Shown here: positions 1 to 10,000 of the stretch, one piece after another
Layout: the number at the start of each line of letters is the position of its first letter
Numbering within the stretch: the stretch's first letter is position 1
Assembly: GCA_944320465.1 (NCBI GenBank)
Contig: CALUHO010000015.1
Location: forward strand, 1-60,429
DNA from: an uncultured Bacteroidales bacterium
GTDB lineage: Bacteria; Bacteroidota; Bacteroidia; Bacteroidales; P3
DNA: 60,429 bases
Direction: 5' to 3'
The notes under the pieces: model-generated
Told to the model about the DNA's origin: nothing
The model's database searches: none
Seen by the model: the letters and a program-made list of their open reading frames with translations, nothing else
Made by a program: the position numbers and the translations under genes

Positions 1-2
1 AA

Positions 3-1355
3 CGCCTGTCATACAGGACATTACAGCCTAAATCAATGTTTAAGATAATCTTAGAGAGTATCCTCTACCGCAGCCTGTATACCTTTTATGTAAGTGATAC
101 AGTCTATGCCTATGACGATGAAAACAATGTCAACCTCTCCCTTAACGAAGGCCTCGGATCCAGTTCGCCCATCTCGTTCGGGAACATATTCCGGATTTAC
201 AAACAAGACACATTGACATCCATCACATTAGGCCTTGCCCGAAGCCAGTTCGACATGAACATCGGCTTAGCCGTTTACAAAACCGATTTGGAATTGAAAA
301 TCGGGGACAAAATCTTTGAAGGCACATTCAATCGAGGCTTAGGCGGAGAATACAAAAACTTCCCCATTCCAGCCCGCGTGCTCCCGGAAGGACTCTACTA
401 TATTGAAGTGCAGCAACTCGGATCGGATTACATCTCCGTGGCTCACGATGAAACCGCCAACGGATACATCTTGGTAAGCCAATCTGACGGAACGCTCCAT
501 ACACAATACGGAAGCGGGTATGCCGCTGTGCGAGCCAATTTCGGGCAGAACCCCCGTCTCTCGGTAGCCGACATGGAAGCACGTCAACTGCTTTCCCCCT
601 CTTTCAGCCAAGGCCTCTTCTACGCCAATGAAAAAATCGAAGCCGTTATCGCCAACAATAGCCATATCCCGCAAAACGGGGTCGTGATAGCCTGCGCCAT
701 TGACAAAACGGTGCTTTACGACACAATTGACTTTGAAGCCTATCAAGAAAACACTGTCAGCTTCATCGGAGACCTGTCCGTTCCAGGAATCCATCCGATA
801 AGCGTCTACGCCCAGCTGCCAGACGATGAGAACCCGCATAACGACACGGTTTCCATCAACATCACCTGCGATGAACCGCTGGACCCCTATTCGCTGGATT
901 TTGAATCCTGCAACGATTTCATGATGGACCATTTCAATCCGCAATGGATTTCTGTCAATGAAGATGACAATGAACATAACTACGGGCTTTCCGGATACGA
1001 ATGGCCAAATGCCTATGCTGCAGGCGCGTTCATAGCCTTCAATCCGTCTCAAGCCACTCCCTCTTTGGAAGATGTTGCCGATCCTCATGCCGGAAACAAG
1101 TTCGGAGCTTCATTCAGCTCCCCGGAGGGTGCCAGCAATGACTGGTTAATCTCGCCTAAACTATCCATGCCCGACAATGCACGCCTGCGCCTATGGACAA
1201 AATCGTTCAAAGCCAACGAGTACACGGAAAGGTTCAACATTCTTATCTCGACCACAGACAATAGTCCCGAATCTTTCATCCAAATCGGCCAAACACATCA
1301 GGCAGGAGCCGACTGGGAAGAAACTGTTGTGGATTTAACCCAAATCGGTCATTAG
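3..1355 (+). pseudogene. C-terminally truncated T9SS-type surface protein (choice-of-anchor J domain)
   Basis: The reading frame is open from the left edge of the window, so the N-terminus lies outside; an internal ATG at 36 is probably not the start. The visible 439 residues are beta-rich and end in a cleaved-adhesin/choice-of-anchor J type domain, with SLDFESC near residue 288, a GxKFGASFSSPEG stretch and NDWLISPKLSMP near residues 368-381. This domain is common in secreted Bacteroidota peptidases and adhesins. The frame runs into repeat R1 at 1339: the last five residues (TQIGH) and the stop codon come from the R1 terminal repeat. The rest of the J domain and the expected T9SS sorting tail are absent, and I do not find them beyond the repeat. 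I infer a gene broken by the R1 insertion, probably with a deletion, and a product that would not be anchored by T9SS. The nearest relative here is the large protein at 43572. Confidence 0.75.
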
Positions 1356-1531
1356 ACACGCCGAGTCCGTTTCTGATTGGGAAAATGAGGCATTCGGGCA
1401 TCTTGCCCGCTTCTGTCCGCATCCTGTTTCTCGCTACGCCTCGACGTAGCCCGCTACGCCTTCGGCTAGGCCAGAAGCATGCTGCATGACACAAGCGGGC
1501 AATCTCCCCAAAGTCTAATGACCGATTTGGG
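1339..1531 (-). mobile_element. R1 foldback element, copy A (193 bp)
   Basis: It begins with CCCAAATCGGTCATTAGAC and ends with the exact inverse, GTCTAATGACCGATTTGGG. Inner arms carrying TTGCCCGCTTSTGTC also pair, so most of the element can fold into one long hairpin. The interior is nearly identical to the copies at 6634 and 40872. The flanks (TTTAA on the left, ATAAA on the right) do not match, so the target duplication is not intact here, which fits a deletion beside the insertion. It interrupts the surface-protein gene to its left. Confidence 0.85.
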
Positions 1532-1621
1532 ATAAACCCAAGTCGCTTTCATCAGGGGCCTCAAGCCATTTCCAAACCGGCAGATGCCCTGATTGAGCGA
1601 TCCAGGATAAACGAATAATCG

Positions 1622-1681
1622 AGGACGGTGCGCCAAAGGGATATTCTTATTGCAAAAGATTTCCCTTTGGGGTACCGTCCT
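1622..1681. repeat. Isolated inverted repeat, 19-bp arms
   Basis: GGACGGTGCGCCAAAGGGA pairs with TCCCTTTGGGGTACCGTCC across a 22-nt loop, with 17 of 19 bases matching. There is no T-run after either arm, so it is not an obvious terminator. It lies between R1 copy A and the DUF234 relict, where no intact gene is visible. Confidence 0.5.
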
Positions 1682-1783
1682 TCCATTTTGCAACAATCCT
1701 CCCCTAAAACAAAAATCATACCGTGGGTGGAAACCCAGAATCGCCATCGAAGCTCTACACCAAGACACTCTCTTTACCGGTTT

Positions 1784-2190
1784 TCACATATCTTCCATCA
1801 ACAAGCATCCGAGTTTGAGCCTGTGTTTTCCCATGCCGTGGACTTGACTACAGAGAATCTCCGCCTTCCTTTCCAAGAGAGCCTTGCGGAAGCGTTGCCT
1901 GTCCCGCTTCGCTTCATAGACTTCCGCCGTTTTGTCATCGGCTGTAATAGCAATAACATCAATCTCGGACTGTTCTTCCCCACGCTTGGTATTCCACCAG
2001 TTTCCGATAGCCCGGTAACGCATGCTCTCACGCATCTTCTGCCGGAAAATAACGTTCCAGAATATCGCCCGTATAAGTGGCATAATCCGAACGAACCATC
2101 TGGCAAAGCAAATCCCAATTGCCCAGCTCCTCAATAGACGGGTCACTGTAAATATAGCGGAACCAAAACCACAGAAAATCCCAAAGACTT
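1784..2190 (-). pseudogene. Relict of an AAA-family ATPase, C-terminal DUF234 domain
   Basis: Two overlapping minus-strand frames together give a recognisable DUF234-type C-terminus. The first reads WDFLWFWFRYIYSD and then GDILERY, from about 2190 down to 2055. The second continues as FRQKMRESMRYRAIGNWW, followed by EIDVIAI and YEAKR, ending LLMEDM at 1787. The join needs a frameshift near 2046-2055, and a stop interrupts the frame just upstream of 2190. The N-terminal P-loop ATPase half (roughly 250 residues in intact homologues) is missing. In intact proteins this region carries a nuclease-like fold (ExD...ExK pattern, here EIDV and YEAK). I call it a decayed fragment; the family call comes from memory of the conserved FWFRFIY and GxWWxxxxxxEIDLIA patterns. 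Confidence 0.65.
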
Positions 2191-2205
2191 CAACAGGATT
2201 TTGAA

Positions 2206-2584
2206 AAAAGCCGAATAAAGTTTCCTGATATAACCAACACCCCTGCCAGAACAAGTTCCAACAGGGGTGTTTCCTATAAAAAGAATACTCTTATGGCAGC
2301 TCCGACTGCATTCTCCTCACAGCTGAAAAACAGCGGACGAGAAAGCAGAGCATCCGGCATCGAAAATGAACAACAGCTATGAATCGACGTACATACGAAC
2401 GTGCATTCTTAGCGGTGATACGAGGCACCGCAGCGTAACGACTACAGACCACAGCCCCCGCAAACTGCTTTCATGGCGAGCAGATGCAAGGCTTGCGCGG
2501 GAGAGAAAAGCGGAGCGTACTTAGGTAGGTGAGCATTTTCGAATCCCGCGCATAACGATGCAGATGACGCCAGAAAACAGTTTG
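2206..2584. other. Non-coding gap with shared intergenic motif
   Basis: No gene is visible. The segment at 2480-2521 (CAGATGCAAGGC ... GGAGCGTACT) uses the same words as the interior of R3 at about 18330-18375 and, less exactly, 48585-48595. TGCGCGGGA around 2494 pairs with TCCCGCGCA around 2543, making a 9-bp stem with a long loop. This looks like decayed repeat material downstream of frdB. Confidence 0.4.
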
Positions 2585-3322
2585 CTAAAAATGAGCTTTC
2601 ATAAACTCCCGATTCAACTTGGCAATATGCAGAATCTTGATTCCCTTCGGGCACTCGGCTTCGCAAGCCCCGGTATTGGTGCAGTTCCCGAAACCGAGTT
2701 CATCCATCTTGGCGATCATCTTCTTGACACGTTCGGCAGCTTCCAGACGGCCTTGCGGCAAATGCGCCAGATGCGAAACCTTGGCTGAAACGAACAGCAT
2801 GGCCGATGCATTCTTGCAGGCAGCCACGCAGGCCCCGCAACCGATGCAGGCAGCCGCATCCATCGCGGTATCGGCATCCTTCTTGGGAATGGGAATCGCA
2901 TTCCCGTCAGGCACACCGCCGGTCGTGGCTGAAATGAAGCCGCCGGCCTGGATAATCTTGTCGAAAGCCTGACGATCCACCACCAAGTCTTTGATGACAG
3001 GGAAAGCGGCACTCCGCCACGGCTCGATGTAAATCGTCTCGCCCGATTTGAACTTGCGCATATGCAACTGGCAGGTAGTCACCTGGCTGTCAGGCCCGTG
3101 CGGATGCCCGTTGATGTAGAGGCTGCACATGCCGCAAATCCCTTCGCGGCAATCGTGGTCGAAGCAGACCGGTTCCACACCTTGCGCCACCAAAGACTCA
3201 TTCAATATATCCAACATTTCCAAGAAAGAGCAATCCGGAGAAATATTGGTAACCTTATAGGTTTCAAAGCGTCCCTTGGCCTTCGGACCTTCCTGACGCC
3301 ATACTTTCAATGTAAAATCCAT
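2585..3322 (-). CDS. frdB: Succinate dehydrogenase / fumarate reductase iron-sulfur subunit
   Basis: This 245-residue protein is the electron-transfer subunit that passes electrons between the FAD of FrdA and the quinone site of FrdC at the inner face of the cytoplasmic membrane. The plant-type [2Fe-2S] ligands are Cys58, Cys63, Cys66 and Cys84 (CREGICGMC and TCQL). The [4Fe-4S]/[3Fe-4S] ligands fall in [11 protein letters not shown] (159-169) and in the C-terminal Cys214, Cys220, Cys224 group. It is the last gene of the minus-strand frdC-frdA-frdB cluster, 81 bp after frdA, the usual Bacteroidales order. The annotation could equally be sdhB: Bacteroidales use this enzyme mainly as fumarate reductase in anaerobic succinate formation, and the sequence alone does not settle direction. 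Confidence 0.95.
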   Translation of the reverse strand: MDFTLKVWRQEGPKAKGRFETYKVTNISPDCSFLEMLDILNESLVAQGVEPVCFDHDCREGICGMCSLYINGHPHGPDSQVTTCQLHMRKFKSGETIYIEPWRSAAFPVIKDLVVDRQAFDKIIQAGGFISATTGGVPDGNAIPIPKKDADTAMDAAACIGCGACVAACKNASAMLFVSAKVSHLAHLPQGRLEAAERVKKMIAKMDELGFGNCTNTGACEAECPKGIKILHIAKLNREFMKAHF

Positions 3323-3403
3323 TTTTCTTCGCTTTTACAGGTTCTGGAAGCCAGCCGGACCGAAGCACGGAAAGCCCGGAATCCGACTGGCTCCAACGAA
3401 TCT

Positions 3404-5350
3404 TTAGTTCTTGTAATTACGGGTTGCCACCTTGATATTTTCGTATTCCAAGGGTTCAATGTGGCGTTCCGGTTCGACTCCTTCTCCCTTGTACTCCCAA
3501 GCGGCCACATGCATGAAATGCTCGTCGTCGCGCTTGGCTTCACCGTCTTCGGTCTGGTATTCTTCGCGGAAGTGACCACCGCAGGATTCCTCGCGATTGA
3601 GGGCATCCTTGGCCATCAACTCGCCCAATTCCAAGAAATCGGCCAGACGCAAAGCCTTTTCCAGTTCCGGGTTCATTTCGTTGGCTGTCCCCACCACCTT
3701 CAAGGTCTTCCAGAACTCGGCACGCAACTTCTTGATTTCGTCAATGGCCTTTTCCAAGCTCTCCTTGGTCCGACCCATGCCGACATATTCCCACATGATA
3801 TGTCCCAGGCGTTTGTGGATGGAATCGGGCGACTCGTTGCCATTGATGGCAAACAAGCTTTCAATCTTGCCGCGGACGGCCTTTTCCGCTTCATCGAATT
3901 CCGGCGTGTCAGTCGGCACCGGCCCGTCCGAAATATGCGAGGAAAGGAAGTTCTGCAAGGTATAAGGAATCACGAAATAACCATCCGACAGACCCTGCAT
4001 CAAAGCCGAAGCTCCCAGACGGTTGGCACCATGGTCGGAGAAGTTGGCTTCGCCCAAGGCGAACAATCCCGGAATGGTGGTCTGCAATTCATAATCGACC
4101 CAAAGCCCGCCCATCGTGTAGTGGACAGCCGGGTAAATCTTCATCGGCACTTCGTAGGGATTTTCATCCGTGATTTTCTGATACATCTGGAAGAGGTTGC
4201 CGTAACGTTCCTCGATCTTGTGACGACCCAGACGCTCGATAGCGCTCTTGAAGTCCAAGAAAACGGCACGACCGGTATTGTTGACCCCGTAGCCGGCATC
4301 GCAACGTTCCTTGGCGGCACGCGAAGCCACGTCGCGCGGCACCAAGTTCCCGAAAGCCGGGTAACGGCGTTCCAGGTAATAGTCGCGCTTTTCTTCCGGG
4401 ATATCGTTTGCCGTGATCTCGCCCCTTTGCAGGCGTTCGGCATCGCTCTTTTCCTTGGGAACCCATATACGGCCATCGTTGCGCAAGCTCTCGCTCATCA
4501 AGGTAAGCTTGCTCTGGTAATCGCCATGCACCGGAATACAGGTGGGGTGAATCTGCGTGAAGCAAGGATTGGCAAAGAACGCGCCTTTCTTATAGGCTTT
4601 CCATGCCGCCCCGCCATTGCTGTTCATGGCATTGGTACTCAAGAAATAGACATTCCCGTAACCGCCGGTGCAAAGCAATACGGCATGACCCGAATAGCGT
4701 TCCATTTCGCCGGTGACCAAATTGCGGCAGATAATCCCGCAGGCATGGCCTTCCTTGTCGAGAACCAGATCCATCATCTCTCGACGGGCATAGAGCTTCA
4801 CGCTGCCCTTGGCAATTTCGCTGCTCAAAGCCCCGTAAGCCCCCAACAGCAACTGCTGCCCGGTCTGGCCTTTGGCATAGAAGGTACGCGAAACCTGCGC
4901 CCCGCCGAATGAACGGTTGTCCAAATAACCGGCGTAGTCGCGGGCAAAAGGCACACCCTGCGCCACGCACTGGTCGATGATATTGTTGCTCACTTCGGCC
5001 AGACGGTAAACGTTGGCCTCACGGGCGCGGTAGTCGCCCCCTTTGATGGTATCGTAAAACAAACGGTAAACGCTGTCGCCATCGTTCTGGTAGTTCTTGG
5101 CGGCATTGATACCCCCTTGGGCGGCAATCGAGTGCGCCCGGCGAGGACTATCGGAAATACAGAAAATCTTCACATTGAAGCCTAAAGCTCCCAGAGAGGC
5201 AGCGGCCGAAGCACCGGCCAGCCCCGTACCGACCACAATCACATCCAGCTTGCGCTTGTTGGCAGGGTTTACCAGATGCTGAGAGGCTTTGTATTTGGTC
5301 CATTTTTCAGCCAAAGGCCCGGAGGGCACTTTTGAATCCAGCTTGTTCAT
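3404..5350 (-). CDS. frdA: Succinate dehydrogenase / fumarate reductase flavoprotein subunit
   Basis: This 648-residue protein carries FAD and the dicarboxylate active site, interconverting fumarate and succinate. The Rossmann dinucleotide motif [14 protein letters not shown] lies at residues 41-54. His73 in [10 protein letters not shown] is the residue expected to bind FAD covalently in this family. The VPRDVASRA segment holds the predicted active-site arginine, and the C-terminal capping part ([20 protein letters not shown]) is intact. Length and order match the non-classical FrdA type that pairs with a single large cytochrome b subunit. It lies 131 bp downstream of frdC and 81 bp upstream of frdB, and I see no terminator between them, so the three genes are probably co-transcribed. 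Confidence 0.96.
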   Translation of the reverse strand: MNKLDSKVPSGPLAEKWTKYKASQHLVNPANKRKLDVIVVGTGLAGASAAASLGALGFNVKIFCISDSPRRAHSIAAQGGINAAKNYQNDGDSVYRLFYDTIKGGDYRAREANVYRLAEVSNNIIDQCVAQGVPFARDYAGYLDNRSFGGAQVSRTFYAKGQTGQQLLLGAYGALSSEIAKGSVKLYARREMMDLVLDKEGHACGIICRNLVTGEMERYSGHAVLLCTGGYGNVYFLSTNAMNSNGGAAWKAYKKGAFFANPCFTQIHPTCIPVHGDYQSKLTLMSESLRNDGRIWVPKEKSDAERLQRGEITANDIPEEKRDYYLERRYPAFGNLVPRDVASRAAKERCDAGYGVNNTGRAVFLDFKSAIERLGRHKIEERYGNLFQMYQKITDENPYEVPMKIYPAVHYTMGGLWVDYELQTTIPGLFALGEANFSDHGANRLGASALMQGLSDGYFVIPYTLQNFLSSHISDGPVPTDTPEFDEAEKAVRGKIESLFAINGNESPDSIHKRLGHIMWEYVGMGRTKESLEKAIDEIKKLRAEFWKTLKVVGTANEMNPELEKALRLADFLELGELMAKDALNREESCGGHFREEYQTEDGEAKRDDEHFMHVAAWEYKGEGVEPERHIEPLEYENIKVATRNYKN

Positions 5351-5481
5351 ATATGGTTTTATTTTTTGCAGTTATTAATCGGAACCCTGCATCGGTCTTG
5401 CACCAAGCAAGTTCCAGTTTTTGCAGCCGCCCTCCGAACGCATGAACGAAAACGGTTGCCCAAAAGCGAATCGGCAGCAGC

Positions 5482-6315
5482 CTAATACAGAATATTCATC
5501 CCGATAGCCACAGCCCAGAACATCAGCACAATGATCACGGCATAAACCGCACCTATAGCCTTTACCGGCTTGTCCACCCGAGGCCCGTTCATGCCCAAGG
5601 TATGGAACGCAGAGGGGAATGCATGAATCAAATGGATACCTAATGCCAGAAGAAGCACAAGATAGATAATCAAATAGGCCGTGTTATTGAAAAGTTCCTT
5701 GGCCATATTGTAGAAGTCCGGTTCATAATGGGTGAAACCGGTCCCGAAAACCTGTGTCAGATCCTCCTTCGAAATATTATCGGCCACCGGTTTGAGCGGA
5801 TTGATAGCCGTTGAATCCGGGTTTTGGAACAAAGCCAGCAGTTTTTCCTGGTTCTGTTGCAGGCAAGCCGGGTCCGCATATTGCACATCGGCCGCTTCCA
5901 CCATGTATTTTCCTTCCACGATGCCCAGCTTCACAAAATAAAAGTTGACCATGTGCAAGCAAAGGAAAATGAACACAAGGATACCTGTGTAAATCATGAA
6001 CTTGGAACCTGCCTGAGTACGGGATTTGTTGCTCACCTTGTAACCAACCGGACGAGCCCGCCAGTTCTGGAACTGCAGGACAAGCCCGATCAGGATATGG
6101 AGAACGAACACTGCAAACAGCACCACTTCGAACACCTTGACTATGTAATTGGTGCCCATGAAGTGCGCGGCTGCGCGGAACCATGCTCCCCCATCGGAGC
6201 GTAACATGCACAGGTTGATGCCACCGTGCAACAACAAAAAGAGCATCAGAAAGAGCCCTAACAACGCCAAGGTGATTTTCTGCGTCACCGAAGCCATTTT
6301 CAGAAATTTCGACAT
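5482..6315 (-). CDS. frdC: Succinate dehydrogenase / fumarate reductase cytochrome b subunit
   Basis: This is the membrane anchor that binds haem b and quinone. From the start chosen at 6315 (MSKFLKMASVTQK) it has 277 residues. Five hydrophobic spans are visible, among them ITLALLGLFLMLFLLLHGG, VVLFAVFVLHILIGLV and FMIYTGILVFIFLCLHMVNF, with several in-membrane histidines as expected for axial haem ligands. A second in-frame ATG at 6348 would add 11 charged residues. I prefer 6315 because the family usually begins directly with this motif and the base context is A-rich. A soluble insert of about 60 residues between helices three and four makes it somewhat longer than common homologues. It is the first gene of the operon. 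Confidence 0.9.
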   Translation of the reverse strand: MSKFLKMASVTQKITLALLGLFLMLFLLLHGGINLCMLRSDGGAWFRAAAHFMGTNYIVKVFEVVLFAVFVLHILIGLVLQFQNWRARPVGYKVSNKSRTQAGSKFMIYTGILVFIFLCLHMVNFYFVKLGIVEGKYMVEAADVQYADPACLQQNQEKLLALFQNPDSTAINPLKPVADNISKEDLTQVFGTGFTHYEPDFYNMAKELFNNTAYLIIYLVLLLALGIHLIHAFPSAFHTLGMNGPRVDKPVKAIGAVYAVIIVLMFWAVAIGMNILY

Positions 6316-6479
6316 ATCTGTTTTGTTTTTATTTGCTTCCCTTGCCATCCACTCCTGCCGGACCCGCTCTCCTCAAGACTGCCACAGGCCTCAACGGATT
6401 CTCCTCTTGCCGAACCCGAAGCTGCTCCCACGCATTCCCGCCGGACATCCATTATCCGGATCCGCGCCGCAAAGACGGG

Positions 6480-6495
6480 CAAAAGTACAAAGATA
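6480..6495 (-). promoter_or_regulatory. Candidate -7 boxes for the frdCAB operon
   Basis: Two adjacent minus-strand matches to TAnnTTTG occur: TATCTTTG (6495-6488) and TACTTTTG (6487-6480). No TTTG is seen 19 bp upstream of either. The leader to frdC would be about 160 nt. Confidence 0.45.
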
Positions 6496-6560
6496 TGCGC
6501 AATAGCCGAAGATTTCAGCGGAGAAAAATAGAGGCAAGCTTGGCGTAACGCCCGACTTTT

Positions 6561-6856
6561 AGAAGCTATTTAAACTGGTTTGTCTGTTTAGTCCATCGGG
6601 GGAAAATTCTCGAGGGGGTACCGCGTTTTTCAACCCAAATCGGTCATTAGACACGCCGGGGCTGTTTTCGGTTAGGAAAATGAGGCTTTCGGGCATCTTG
6701 CCCGCCTCTGTCCGCATCCTGCTTCTCGCTACGCCTCGACGTAGCCCGCTACGCCTTCGGCTAGGCGAGAAGCATGCTGCATGACACAAGCGGGCAATCT
6801 CCCCAAAGTCTAATGACCGATTTGGGTTCAAAGAAAGATGGCCAAGCTATCTCGAT
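6561..6856 (+). repeat. R2 foldback element, partial copy split by R1 copy B
   Basis: Bases 6561-6633 match the left half of R2 (start AGAAGCTATTTAAAC, then CCATCGGG, then GCGTTTTTCAA). The R2 sequence resumes after the R1 insertion at 6827-6856 (TTCAAAGAAAGATGG, then AGCTATCT). Beyond 6856 the match ends, so the right half of R2 is lost. Comparison with intact R2 copies shows R1 went into GTTTTTCAAAGG and duplicated TTCAA. Confidence 0.8.
6634..6826 (-). mobile_element. R1 foldback element, copy B (193 bp) with 5-bp target duplication
   Basis: It has perfect 19-bp terminal inverted repeats, CCCAAATCGGTCATTAGAC and its inverse. TTCAA stands at both 6629-6633 and 6827-6831. The insertion lies inside an R2 copy, whose uninterrupted sequence is known from the three other R2 copies, so the duplication is read directly rather than guessed. 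Confidence 0.92.
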
Positions 6857-6993
6857 AAATAATGATTGTCTGTCTATAAGAATTGGCGGAGCAAAGGTAA
6901 TAGAAGTCGGCACCTGCAAAAAAAGATCGCTCTTTTTGTTGAGGACGGCCTCATTATATCTTCGGCCAAGTCAACGAATAAACCAAAACAACA

Positions 6994-7032
6994 GAAGCGG
7001 CGCATCGGGTTAAAAATCCGATACGCCGCTTC
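6994..7032 (-). terminator. Terminator-like hairpin after the C25 peptidase gene
   Basis: GAAGCGGCG...ATCGG pairs with CCGAT...CGCCGCTTC (14 of 15 bases) around the loop GTTAAAAAT. On the minus strand it begins 26 bp after the peptidase stop codon and is followed by TGTTGTTTTGGTTT. Confidence 0.65.
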
Positions 7033-7058
7033 CGAATCGGCAAAATCAAAGAAGGAGA

Positions 7059-10000
7059 CTACCTAGCTACTACAAACTTGACGGTCTGCAAGCCATCGGC
7101 GGCTTCAAACACGCAAATATAAAGTCCGGAGGACAAGCCCTCGATACCAAAAGTACGTGTTTCAACCCCCGTGTTCAAATGCAAGCCATTAGCAAGCATC
7201 TTCACGCGCTGCCCCATGGCATTGACAAGATACAAATCACCTTCCACAGGTTCCTGCACGTGGAACGTCAAAACCAGTTCCCCTTGCGCGGCCTTGTTCA
7301 CCATCATCATGGAAGAAGTAGCCGGCATGGATTTCGCAGTCTCGTTCCCGACGCCTATGGCAGGAACCGAACCGATCGGGAGCCGGATATCGTCCACCCA
7401 GACCCTGTCTTCGCCCGAACTGGCCGAAGCATCCTTCACGTACAGCCATTCCAAGGTATGCGTGCCGGCGGAGACAGGGAATTCAACGTATTTCCAATCA
7501 GCATTCTCCCCTGCCCAGCGTCCCATGCGGGTGCCGTCCAGATTGAAATGCAGGAAATCGCCCAGGATGCTGTTAGCCAATTCGGTGGAAGTCGAATAAT
7601 AGAAGCCGACCATATCGTCTATCGGCACATCCACAGTCATCTTAAGGCTGCTGGTCTGGTTGTCGGAAATTTTCGCGCTGGCCGCGCTGTAGATACCGTT
7701 GTGCGCGCGGCTCGTGTCGATAAGCCAGGCAGTCGTATCCCAAGGCGCGAACGTGAAGTCCCCGCTTTCAAAAGTCTCGACAACCGGCTCGATGTAAGAC
7801 TGCACAGAATCGGACATCTCCCGGCCCTTCGTCGACATCATGAAATCCAAGGTGTAAATGGCATATTTCACATTGCTTTCAACCGCACTGTACTCGAAAC
7901 GGACCGTAGTCGTGGCAGCAGGAGCCAGACTGCCCACCGAGATAGGCTCGGAAGGGAACGTCAGATAGTAGCGGGCATCCTGGGAGGAAACGCTCAACAT
8001 TATGTCCGAGGCATCAGCACGGCCGTTGTTCAGCAACGTAACGATACCGGTGACTGTCTCGCCGTTGTCGATGACCCCGTTAGGATTGGCACTGGCCGAA
8101 TCGTTGATCCGGAAACCGGCCACCACGATATCGGGAGCCCATACCTTGAAGGAATATTCCTTGGAAATGACCTCTTCCGTATTCCCGTCCAGCACCAGAT
8201 CCATCTTGTAATGGAGTTCATGCCCGCTCGGCACATCGGGGCTGACCACCAAGCCAAAGCCATGCTCAACTTCCGCTTCCTGCCCGGGTGCCAATGTGCC
8301 TTCATACGTGAATTCCCCGTTCTCGACAACCAGGTACTCGTCCTGGCTCGTCAACGTCATCTGCACGGAACTTACATTTTCTATGCCCACATTCCGCAAG
8401 GCGTAATTCGCTGAATAGGTATTTCCGTAAACCCCTTCACGAATGGCTTCCCCGCTTTCGTCAACCAAGTTCTGAGCCGATACTACGACATATTTGTCAT
8501 CCGGGATGACCAGATCCACCTCGGCCATCATCGGCAGAAAGGTCTGGGCCACGACAGCCAAGGTCGCCGTTCCAGGCTCGGTGATATTGGAAACAGGAAG
8601 CGTAGCCTGCCCGTTCTCATCAGCGACCGCTACCGACAAGACCGTTGTTCCTTGCGACAATACCACACGAGCATATGGCACGGTATTGACCACGTATTCG
8701 CTTTCGCCGATAATCAGAGTGCTGCTGTAAGTGGCTTCCACGCGTTCCGGAGCATGAGAGAATGGCATGAAGGATGGATCGCCGAACACATGGTAAATCT
8801 GCCAGTAATATTCTTCGTATCCTTGATTTGCTTCTTCCACGGCCATGTTCCCGGCATGGATGAACTCGTAGGCAGTCTGCGCCCAGTCTTCAAAAGGCTC
8901 GCCATGGGTATGGAACAGGGCATCGTTAGCCCCGAAATCCGTGTTTTCGTAAGTAAGCACGACACCTGGAGTCAAAATGGAAGTGTAACCCACAGCCCAA
9001 TAGGTATCTATGCCGAAATAGCTGCTGTTCGAACAGCCGATATAAGCTACCGCGCCGCCGTCTTTCTTCCGCAAGAGGGTTTCGCCAAAGCAGCTGTTTT
9101 CTTCAAATTTGCCAGTCAAGCAGCAGTTCCCTACCATGAACGGATATTTCCCCTTGTTGCTGAAGCGGTTGTTGACATCCCCGTTGCCGATGTACGGATC
9201 TGCCCAGCTGTCCGAACTCCCATGCGCCGTATAGGTCACAAAGGAAACCCCGTCGTTGATATTCTGAATGATGTCAGCGGCATGATTTCCTGATTCCGGG
9301 TAACGGTATACGAAACAATGGCGGTCCAGGGTATCATAGAAATAGTCATTGTACAAGTGGTCGACGGTCGGGTTCAGTTCCGATTCCCCATGCGCGGCAT
9401 CCACGCCGGCAATCAATATGGTGCTATCCATGAAGGATGCCTTTGCCGGGTCGATGTTCTCCATCTCCATCGTCTTGTGGATCTGAGGCATCAGCTGTTC
9501 CACCGAAGTGGCCGACATACGTCCGTATTGCACTTCCGGGAAACGGTCTCCCGTATACTCGCAAAGGAAAAGGTCCGAAACATGTTCGGAGGAAGACCAT
9601 CCCGAACCAAAGGAATAAGTCTGGGTCGGGATCTGGGCTATATCGCCCACGAGCAGGACAAAGGTAGGAGCCGGATCCTCCTCGGTGGCATTGTTGTACA
9701 GCCCTGCCAGATAATCCTTGATGGCTGTCATCGAGTTGCCAACTTCCGGTTGGTCGGTATAGGCTTGCAGCACGTCAAAACCCAATTTGGTCTTCCATTC
9801 CACAAACTGCTGCAGGGAGTCCTTGAACATGGGATCGGCAACAATCACGTAGCGGATAGGACGATTGTACATTTCCGCTTTGGGAGAGGAAATGGCAATA
9901 GGATTGACCACATCCTGTTCCAAGCTTCCGAAGTAAGGGGAATAGTAACGGGCTTTCTTGGTGTAGGTTGCCCCCATGTCGCTGCCTTCAAACACCACTT

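Noticed and set aside
1628..2137. 169-codon plus-strand frame in the left intergenic region
   Set aside because: The minus strand of the same DNA gives recognisable DUF234 sequence; this frame does not resemble any protein.
2494..2543. tRNA-like segment (ends TTCGAATCCCGC)
   Set aside because: The T-loop-like words occur, but no anticodon arm, D arm or correctly spaced 7-bp acceptor stem can be formed.
3062..4912. 616-codon open frame on the plus strand, opposite frdA and frdB
   Set aside because: It is antisense to two well-defined genes with intact motifs; its protein has no recognisable domain and reflects codon bias on the other strand.
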